A DNA stretch of 64,000 nucleotides from Schistosoma mansoni (Eukaryota; Platyhelminthes; Trematoda; Strigeidida; Schistosomatidae): NCBI RefSeq assembly GCF_000237925.1, contig NC_031500.1, positions 6,817,254-6,881,253 of the forward strand, read 5' to 3'. The position numbers and the translations under genes were made by a program. Below are positions 63,546 through 64,000 of this stretch, piece by piece; positions within the stretch are counted from its first letter, which is position 1, and the number at the start of each line of letters is the position of its first letter. The notes under the pieces were generated by a model. That model saw only the letters and a list, made by a program, of their open reading frames with translations. It was not told the DNA's origin and searched no databases.

Positions 63546-64000
63546 GAACACAGCCATCTGTTGTACGTCACGGATGTGACTACGAAAGTTCGCTACCTCG
63601 TCGACACCGGCGCAGAAGTTAGCGTTCCTCCAGCAAATCCCGACGACAGACTTCGCTAGTCTGTTTTCAGTTTTCAGGCGGCAAACGGAAAGCCTATCGC
63701 TACTTACGGTAAAAGGTACGTCTACTTTAACGTGGGTTTACGCAAACCCATACACTGGATTTTCGTTATTGCAGATGTCTCTATGCCAATCATTGGTATA
63801 GACCTGTTACGATACCACAATCTACTAATCGACACACGCTCACAAAAGTTAATAGACGGAAACACTAAGTTATCTGTCTGCGTAACTCATTTTTCTGGTT
63901 GCAGATTATCCCCAGTCACGATTAAGCACACCATAGACCCCCTATACCAATCATTACTCGACAAATACTCCGGAATATACCAACCGAAATCGAAATTGTC
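63504..64000 (+). pseudogene. pol: Protease and start of RT, second Gypsy element (cut by window end)
   Basis: The frame is -1 relative to gag. The active site VRYLVDTGAEVSV has Asp-Thr-Gly at 63,603-63,611, and the later box is MPIIGIDLL. The linker towards RT (DPLYQSLLDKYSGIY) runs off the window. A TAG at 63,657 interrupts the protease in frame, so this copy is inactive as read. The element continues beyond 64,000. Confidence 0.8.

Overview
The window looks like part of a Schistosoma-type trematode nuclear genome. The DNA is AT-rich. Genes have 29-35 nt micro-introns at their 5' ends. tRNA-headed SINEs carry a hammerhead ribozyme (Smalpha-like), and there are Ty3/Gypsy, CR1-like, RTE-like and Mutator-like elements. 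These are all known from schistosomes; the species is not resolved. Only two host genes are identified with confidence. A cdc2/CDK1 kinase is complete on the minus strand at 366-3304. An AKTIP/FTS homologue (UEV-type subunit of the dynein-adaptor FHF complex) occupies at least 42,259-57,131 on the plus strand, with its first exon(s) not found.

Layout. 0.4-3.3 kb: CDK1. 5.2-5.4 kb: fragment of a MULE transposase N-terminus. 6.37-12.63 kb: one complete, young Gypsy element (minus strand) with identical 267-bp LTRs and a 4-bp target duplication, inserted in a decayed CR1-like LINE (12.6-15.3 kb). 16.9-17.3 kb: another LINE endonuclease fragment. 17,990-24,000 and 32,541-38,551: two 6,011-bp arms of an inverted duplication with no difference at any place compared, each carrying a broken MULE transposase, an LTR-like sequence and a G/C-run quasi-palindrome. 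The 8,540-bp spacer holds a 165-bp tandem exon-intron repeat, a candidate small secreted-protein exon and an RTE-like LINE 3' end. 38.5-41.5 kb: LTR-like sequence and LINE debris. 42.2-57.1 kb: AKTIP, whose introns hold an antisense RTE-like LINE (itself interrupted by a retroposon with a 9-bp target duplication), a head-to-tail retroposon dimer with a 12-bp target duplication, a small antisense gene candidate, SINEs and a 200-N gap. 57-62 kb: repeats. 62.2-64 kb: start of a second Gypsy element on the plus strand, cut by the window end.

Most distinctive observation: the two different Gypsy elements have the same in-frame gag slippery heptamer GGGAAAC, each followed after exactly 6 nt by a GC-rich stem, and each entering a protease frame shifted by -1. 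This is a strong candidate for programmed -1 ribosomal frameshifting shared by these retrotransposons. Other leads are a hammerhead whose core is intact but with an unusual cleavage triplet, a tandem array of exon-intron units, and evidence that the left inverted arm is the source copy.
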